A stretch of 64,000 bases of DNA. Source: Magicicada septendecula (Eukaryota; Arthropoda; Insecta; Hemiptera; Cicadidae). The stretch is from the NCBI GenBank assembly GCA_034769895.1, contig CM068367.1, forward strand, positions 1,315,673,046 to 1,315,737,045, in the 5' to 3' direction. Under the pieces are notes generated by a model. It was given only the letters and a program-made list of their open reading frames with translations. It did not search any database and was not told where the DNA came from. Position numbers and translations under genes: made by a program. This document shows positions 57,349 to 64,000 of this stretch, one piece after another (the stretch's first letter is position 1; every line of letters begins with the position of its first letter).

Positions 57349-60300
57349 TAAACTCCGATAACCCTTTACTGCTCCAATCTGCTGGGTTTAACCAAGAAAG
57401 AAATTCGAAGAAAGACAGAAAAAATTTTACTATAATATACAGTAATTATTTGAAAGATATCCGTAAGGACCTGCTAGAAGAAAGCGAAATTAATATTAAT
57501 AATGATAACAGTGAAATAATATATATAATTGCAGAAATTGAGGGTATTTCTGTCCCTATAATGATAGACACTGGAGCCAATGTCTCCATAATAAATCGAA
57601 ATGAGTTGGACCGGATACAGCAGGAATGCCACAAAAACTTACCGGTACTACCTATTAATAATATTGTACTTGTAGGAGCTACCGGCCGACAGAACAAGAC
57701 CATAAGAAAACAAGTATCCCTAAGTGTCAACAGTCAGGGAATTAGTGTGGATATGATATTTCTTGTTGCAGCGGATTACCTTTCAACATCATGATAGGAT
57801 GTGACATATTGCGCAGAAACTCAGCAATTATCGACTTGTGCTGAGGAAAGGTATCACTCTTTGCTGAAGGTTCGACCTGGGTAGCCAATTTAACTAATAA
57901 CAAGACGTTAGACTCCAGACAACTTCTCAACCACCAAAATAAGGTGAATTACTTGTCCAACTACTCAACAAACAACAAGCCAGTACGTCAGGATTCGGAG
58001 GATGACCTATGGCAGCAAAAGATACAGGAGATACGTAACTTCCAGTGCCACAATACTAACGAGCAATTAAAGGAAAACCAGCTGAATCAATTGGTCGAAA
58101 TATATGAAAAATATCGAGCTGTATTTTCGGACGAACCTGGAAAGATCCGAAACTACCAATGTTCCATGCGATTCAGAGAACCGGTAGAATTTAACCGAAA
58201 GTCGTATCCTATAGCACAATCTTTGAAGGAAGCCGTACGCACAGAGATCCAGAACATGATCAGTAGAGATATCATCGAGAGCAGTCAATCGCCATACACT
58301 AGCCCAATTGTGGCTATACAAAAGAAAAATGGGAAAGTAAGGCTTTGCCTTGACGCACGTGAGATAAATAAAATGATAATTAACGATCGTAACTCACCTG
58401 GCGAAATTGATGAAATATTGAAGAGGTTTCATGGAACACGATTCATTACCACTTGGGATACCGTCTGCGGCTATTGGCAAGTGGAGTTGCACCCAGCAAG
58501 CCGGCAATACATGGCGTTCATCTTCGAAGGGCGCAATTATCAGCTTAAGAGGTTGCCCTTCGGGTTGGTGAACTCAGTAGCTGTTTTTGTCGCCTGTATG
58601 GATCATATACTAGGACCAGAAGCGCTCCAATTCACGACTGTCTATGTTGACGATCTCCTAATCACATCAACCAACTGGGAAGAACACTGTTACCGTGTGG
58701 AGCATGTCTTGAAGAAGCTTGCTGAAAATAATGTTACCCTTAAACTAGACAAGTCCAAGCTTATAGCTAAAAGAAGTACAATTCTTGGGTTTCCAGCTAA
58801 ACAGTCAAGGAATAACACCATCAACAGAAAAGGTAGACGCCATACAACGATTCCCTATACCAAAAAACAGAAGGCAACTACAATCATTTTTAGGCCTGTG
58901 TAACTATTATAGGAAGTTCCAAAATAATTATTCCGAACTGACGGCCCAGTTTCAGTACCAGTTATCGTCCAAGAATAAATGGCGATGGGGTCAAGAGCAA
59001 GACGAAACCTTCAAATCAATTAAGGAGAAGTTCTTAGAAGCAGTAATGCTCAACCATCCGGATTTTAACCGACCCTTCTTTCTAAACTGTGACGCTAGTA
59101 ACATTAGCTTGGGGTCAACACTGTACCAAGAAGATGAAAGTGGAAACCATCTAGTAGTGAGCTTTGCTAGCAGAACCCTTAACCGGTGTGAAAAGAACTA
59201 TAATGTGACGGAAAAAGAACTGCTAAGCGTAGTCTTTGCCTGCGGGAAGTTTCGGACGTATATCCTCGGATATCCAGTGACCGTTCGAACAGATCACAAA
59301 TCAATATCATTTCTGAGAAGATGCAAGTTAAGCCATGGTAGATTGACCAGATGGGTACTCGCCCTGCAGGAATACGATATACAGTGGGAGTATGTTCCTG
59401 GAAGTAAAAATGTAGTAGCCGACGTATTGTCGAGAGTGAATCTGGAAGAACAAACGTTCGAAGGTGAAAAGGAGAGCATCTTAAAAATCTATAATATTAT
59501 TAAGGACAGATCCGATTTAGAAAAGATAGTGCAGGACATCAGCAAACACCAGCAGTCCAACCCGAAGTTAAACCACATTAAACTTCGTCTCTCCAACCAA
59601 GATGACACAATAAACAAATTTTATTGTATACATAATGGAATTTTATTCATAAAAACATCCCTTGATGAAGACATATGGAAGATCATGATCCCCACTACAA
59701 TCGAAAAGGATATCATCCTGGACTATCATCTACGATACGGTCACATGGGAGCCATGAAGGTGATCAAGGCGATAGAAGAGAATTGTCATATAAAAAGTAT
59801 CAATAGAAAAACGAGAAACTACCTCAAAACCTGTCTGATATGTCAATTGGTGAAAACCAACAATGAGAGAAAAGAGGGTATGATGATACCAATTACCTCA
59901 CAAGCCAAACTGGAAAAGGTCTTTCTGGACATATGTGGTCCATTTCCCCGCAGTGGCGGACGCCATCGATACAAATATATTATTATCATGATGGATCATT
60001 TCACCAAATTTACAAAACTGTACCCTGTGAACAGAGCCACCACTCTGAAGACTCTAGGAATAATAACCAATCATTACATTCCAGAGATAGGAAGCCCGAC
60101 ATCCATAATCACAGACCATGGAACGCAATTTAAGGGTTGGAGGTGGAGAAACACTCTGAATACGTTGGGCATTAAGACATACAAGACATCTGTCTACCAC
60201 CCCAGCAGCAATCCAGCGGAGAGGGTACTGCGAGAAGTCGGAAGAATATTACGGACTTATTGCCATAATCAACAAAAGAAGTGGCAAGAATATTTATTAG

Positions 60301-60734
60301 CTACTGAAGAATTCCTTAATTTATCATATCACCCCGCTATAGGTACCACGCCATACACGGCAATGTATGAAAAACCGCCTCCAAGAGAAATACAAGACAT
60401 AATAGAGTTCCCCATGAGTCAAGAATACAAATTCAATCGAATCAGATTCTACAATAAATTGGCAGAAGACCAGGAAAGGCGCAAGAACAAATATCAAAAG
60501 GCGATTAAGAAAATAATAAGCTATGAAGTCGGAGAAAAGGTACTGCTAAAAAACAGGGAATTACCCAGTACTTTGGAAGGCATTACCAAAAAGTTGTTAC
60601 TGCTGTATACCGGCCCATACCTGATTATTAAAAACAATAATAACAATACGTATGTACTAAAGGATATCATTTCAAATAAAGTAAAAGGAACTTATAATCA
60701 GTTATCCATTAAAAAATATTTAGAGGAAAAATAA
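57333..60734 (+). pseudogene. Pol polyprotein (PR-RT-RNase H-IN), broken
   Basis: Entered by -1 frameshift. Protease: PIMIDTGANVSIINR (active-site DTGA), followed by a frameshift near 57770 and a TGA at 57842-57844. Reverse transcriptase (57944 onward): VRLCLDAREINK, then TVYVDDLLITS (catalytic Asp pair). Another frameshift occurs near 58790. RNase H: NCDASNISLGSTLY, TEKELLSVVFACGKF and RTDHKSI. Integrase: an H-x4-H and C-x2-C finger (HLRYGHMGAM, CLICQLV), the D,D,E core at FLDICGPF, IITDHGTQF and NPAERVLRE, and a C-terminal GPY module (LLYTGPYLII). All catalytic residues remain, so the copy died recently by indels and one stop. A product from 58785 on could still hold RNase H and integrase. 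Confidence 0.92.
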
Positions 60735-62397
60735 GAATAAAAATTTCAAAATTCAAAAAACTTAGTAAGTACAACTTACACAAAACATTCGAAGAATTAT
60801 GAATAAATAAAAGGAATTATGATGAATAAGAAATATTTCCAAAATTCAAAAATCAGTAAGGACATCTTACACCAAACATTCGAAGAATTATGAATAAATA
60901 AAAAGAATTTTGATGAATAAAAAATAATTTCAAAATTCCAAAAATTAGTAAGGACAACTTACCCAAAACATTGGAAAGACAATTATGAATGAGAAAAGAA
61001 TTTGGATGAATAAAAATTTCCAAAATTCAAAACCAATAATAAGGACAACTTACCCAAAACATTGGAAAGACAATTATGAATGAGAAAAGAATTTGGATGA
61101 ATAAAAATTTCCAAAATTCAAAACCAATAATAAGTACAACTTACACAAAACATTGGAAAGATTATTATGAATAAATAAAAAGAATTTTGAATAAAAAAAA
61201 AAAAAAAAAAAAACTTCCAAAATTCAAACATTAGTAAGTACAACTTACACTGATCATTCGAAGACTATTATGAATGATGAAAAAAGAATTTTGATGAATA
61301 AAAATTTCCAAAATTCAAAACCAATAATAAGTACAACTTACACCAAAATATTTGAAAAACAACTATGAATAAGAAAGAATGTAGTTGAATAAAAATATCT
61401 AAAGTTAAAAAATAGTAAGCTCGTATCATTACTCATACAAATGATGAGAAATAACTCATCAATATGAAAAAAAAAGATTTTGTAAGAAAGAGATACAAAA
61501 TTCTAAAGGAGAAAGGAAACCAGAATATCATATGACTTAATCGAAACAACTTAACCAAACTCACAAAGAAAATAATTTAATAAAAATGGAACAATGAAGA
61601 AGGACTAACTCAGTAAAGACCAAATAGTGAGACCAGAAACCAAAAAACTCTGATACTATTAATGATAATGTTGTTGCAATAACCACTGTTATAGTGAAAG
61701 TGATAAAGAATTAATTCATGTTATACCATGAGCAATAAAAAATAACTCATTGGATACCAGATGGTAGAAAGAATAAATATAAATACTAATTACTATGTAA
61801 ACATGATGAAATGTATGTTATACCACATACCTAAACCACCTAATATGGAATAAGCTTTAAGAGAGAAGAAGAGTCAAGTGTATAAGAGTATTAATTAATA
61901 TAAGTATTATGAAGTGAAGAATCTAAAGATGTTTATTTTAGTCAAAAATGGCTACTTTTACTGTTTATTTATTTTTATGACTGGATGTAGAAAATGCCAT
62001 CAGTCTTATATTTTGAGCAGAGATGATAATGCCTCTGGACTCAATTAATTGAAGTGTTGGACAGCAGGGATCGAAGCCAAAAGTGCCACTCTGAACTGTT
62101 CCAATTAATTTGTTAGGGAATGTTAGGGAGTAAACATACTGGTGAGGAAGCACCAAATAAGAAAGAATATAAAATGATAATGTTATACACAAGATTGAAG
62201 ATCACTTATTAATGAAGAAAGAAACTAATGAAGGAGATACACATCATCTGAGAGGAAGCAATGGTGGAAAAAGAAGGTATATAAAGTAAAAACATGTAAT
62301 CACGAAGAAAATATGGTAAATACAAAAGAATTAGTAGTAATTATTTCATCCATACTAAGAGTATGATCTGAACTAATCACTTTTACAGGAGAGCATA
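60735..62397 (+). other. 3' non-coding region of the gypsy element
   Basis: 1.66 kb without an env-like or other recognisable gene. The first 700 bases are a tandem array (60750-61420). The rest is A-rich and ends in the purine tract AGGAGAGCATA before the 3' LTR. Confidence 0.7.
60750..61420 (+). repeat. Seven tandem units of about 91 bp, each with a GTAAG-CTTAC palindrome
   Basis: GTAAGTACAACTTAC or close variants occur near 60765, 60856, 60948, 61039, 61130, 61234 and 61328. Each unit also has AATTATGAATAAATAAAA and TTTCCAAAATTCAAAA. The palindrome is the most conserved part. A poly-A run interrupts at 61194-61213. Confidence 0.85.
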
Positions 62398-64000
62398 TGT
62401 AGCATAACAAAATTATCATGCTAAACATTTAACTTAATGCAACATAAATAAGGAAGAAAAGTTCCATAGTGAGTGAGAAGAATGAATTGTTTTAAGAATT
62501 ACACTAGAAACTGTATATTAAGTCAATAAAATGTTAATAAGAATGAAAAATAACAAAGAAATTCATTGATCAAAATAACTTACTATGTAAAAACCCAATA
62601 AACCAGCAGTATACCCAGTAGATTGGGGAAGCAGTAAAAAGGGAAGGACAAGAAAAAGGAAATAAAAGGATGAAACCATATTAATAAGGGAAATGTATAA
62701 GGTCAAGATGCAGAGAAACCACAAGACCAGAAATTACTAATATAATAATGAAGAAGGGACAAAATTTTGTCAAGATTCCCACACAGAGACTAGAACCAAG
62801 AAGAGTTATTCCAAAGAATGGTAATCATGGAATACATACCATTAAACAAAATTAAAACTAATATATGTAGATCCAATAACAAGTTACAAGATACAATCCC
62901 AAAGAAAACCGAATTGTATACTAGTTGTAAGCATAATATGTGGAAAAAATTATAAAAAGGACTACCATTAGTGTAGCCAAAATAAATGACACATTATAAT
63001 AAAGTGTAGTATAAAAAATATATTAAAAAAGACTACCATCAGTGTAGGGAAATACTAAATAAAAACTAAAGAGACAGTCTAATGACTGATGCAATTTGGA
63101 TAATAAAAGTGTTTTAGTGATTAGGCATAATAACAATATATTAGGAGTAAGATGTTTTTATTTTATTATATTAGCAAATTAGGTATAGGGAACACAAGAG
63201 ACAGTTAATAACTGAAAGTGTCATTAGTTATAAGATGTTTTTATGTTAATGTGTTATCAAATTAGTTATAGTATTTAAAAGAGACAGTTAATAACTGAAG
63301 GTGTTATTAGGAATAAGATGTTTTAATAGGATAAGGTTTGTGATAAAAGGAAACATAAAAACAAAGGACAGCCAACGACTGATAATAGTGCTGATAATAA
63401 TATGTTCCCATTATAATACTAAATATGTAGAAAATAATAGGCATAAGATGTTTATGTTATGGTTAAATGATATTATAAAAAAAAAAAAGTTTAGTAGGTA
63501 TAAGATATTCCATTGTATTTTAAAATCATGTTATTTAATTTTCCAGTGTGTGAGGCAGAGAGGCAAGTAGGGTATAGAAATGTAATAATTTTATTCAAAA
63601 CAGTAAACCATATATAATGTACAAGCAGATTAGCTAAGACACCATTTTAGAAAACACAGACTAGCAATTAAACCAAAACTATCTATCAGAGAATCAAGCT
63701 AGATAATGGGAATAGAATTCAATACACACAATACAGAAATTGAAAATATAATTAATACAGATACAATTAATAGCGAATAGAATGACAAAGGAAAGAAAAT
63801 TAACTTCTTTTGGAAACAAATAATACTAGGCCTATAATGGTAATCAAATCAGACTAAACAGTAAATTAATCAATATTGAAGTGTTTTAACAACAAAATTA
63901 TTAACAACAAAGATAATCACGGAGTTATTAAGTATATTCCATGGAAATATTATCAGAAATAACAATTAAAAACCATTTAAACAATAAATTTGTACAAAAT
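62398..64000 (+). repeat. 3' LTR of the gypsy element, truncated by the window
   Basis: Matches 51751-53352. Differences seen include TCATGCT for TCACGCT near the start, a one-base deletion near 63090 and a handful of substitutions. The remainder lies beyond base 64000. Confidence 0.9.

Larger units (their letters stand above)
51751..64000 (+). mobile_element. Ty3/gypsy retrotransposon (LTR element 4), cut by the window edge
   Basis: TGTAGCATAACAAAATTATC starts both LTRs (51751 and 62398). Inside are gag, protease, reverse transcriptase, RNase H and integrase in that order (RNase H before integrase defines Ty3/gypsy). A long non-coding 3' region and a purine tract, AGGAGAGCATA, precede the 3' LTR. 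No env-like ORF was seen. The few substitutions between the two LTRs point to a fairly recent insertion, yet pol is broken. Confidence 0.92.

Overview
The window reads as repeat-packed nuclear DNA of an insect, possibly a hemipteran. The basis is high A+T content, short introns with GTAAG-type donors, and arthropod-type Helitron, PIF/Harbinger, mariner, hAT and Ty3/gypsy elements. I found no convincing single-copy host gene, rRNA, tRNA or CRISPR array. Nearly every gene is a transposon gene, and most are broken.

Layout. 1-1509: right part of a PIF/Harbinger element (transposase C-terminus on +, MADF exon on -). 2421-2547: a hAT-like terminus. 2640-3663: a mariner-like pseudogene. 3801-8012: a DNA transposon with a DUF7869-type (RNase H-like) protein, a C2H2 protein, short terminal inverted repeats and many subterminal repeats. 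8810-9468: a short hAT-like non-autonomous element. 10891-17815: a mariner (D34D) split precisely by a hAT (11227-14855, 8-bp duplication GATGCAGT) and by a PIF/Harbinger (15244-17582, duplication TTA).

18183-37636 is a three-level nest. A Helitron on the minus strand (Rep at 33358-36723, helicase at 18439-20133) is split by an LTR element (20134-33357). That element is itself split by a second LTR element on the minus strand (23158-30831) with near-identical 3.1-kb LTRs, no recognisable coding region and a GTGT target duplication. 40432-46179 is a second Helitron with canonical ends (A|TC...CTAG|T). It carries a decayed Rep-helicase on - and, convergent with it, an apparently intact two-exon gene of 110 codons on +.

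46268-51722 holds LTR-like fragments, minisatellites and a candidate 2.6-kb LTR (minus orientation). 51751-64000 is a Ty3/gypsy element with about 3.1-kb LTRs. Its intact Gag ORF ends in a canonical U UUA AAC slippery site that leads into protease, reverse transcriptase, RNase H and integrase; pol is broken by two frameshifts and one stop. The 3' LTR runs off the window.

The most unusual items are the intact spliced ORF inside the dead Helitron, the DUF7869-type element with its intronic hairpin and subterminal repeats, the phased -1 frameshift site, and the duplicated LTR/primer-site junctions in two unrelated LTR elements.
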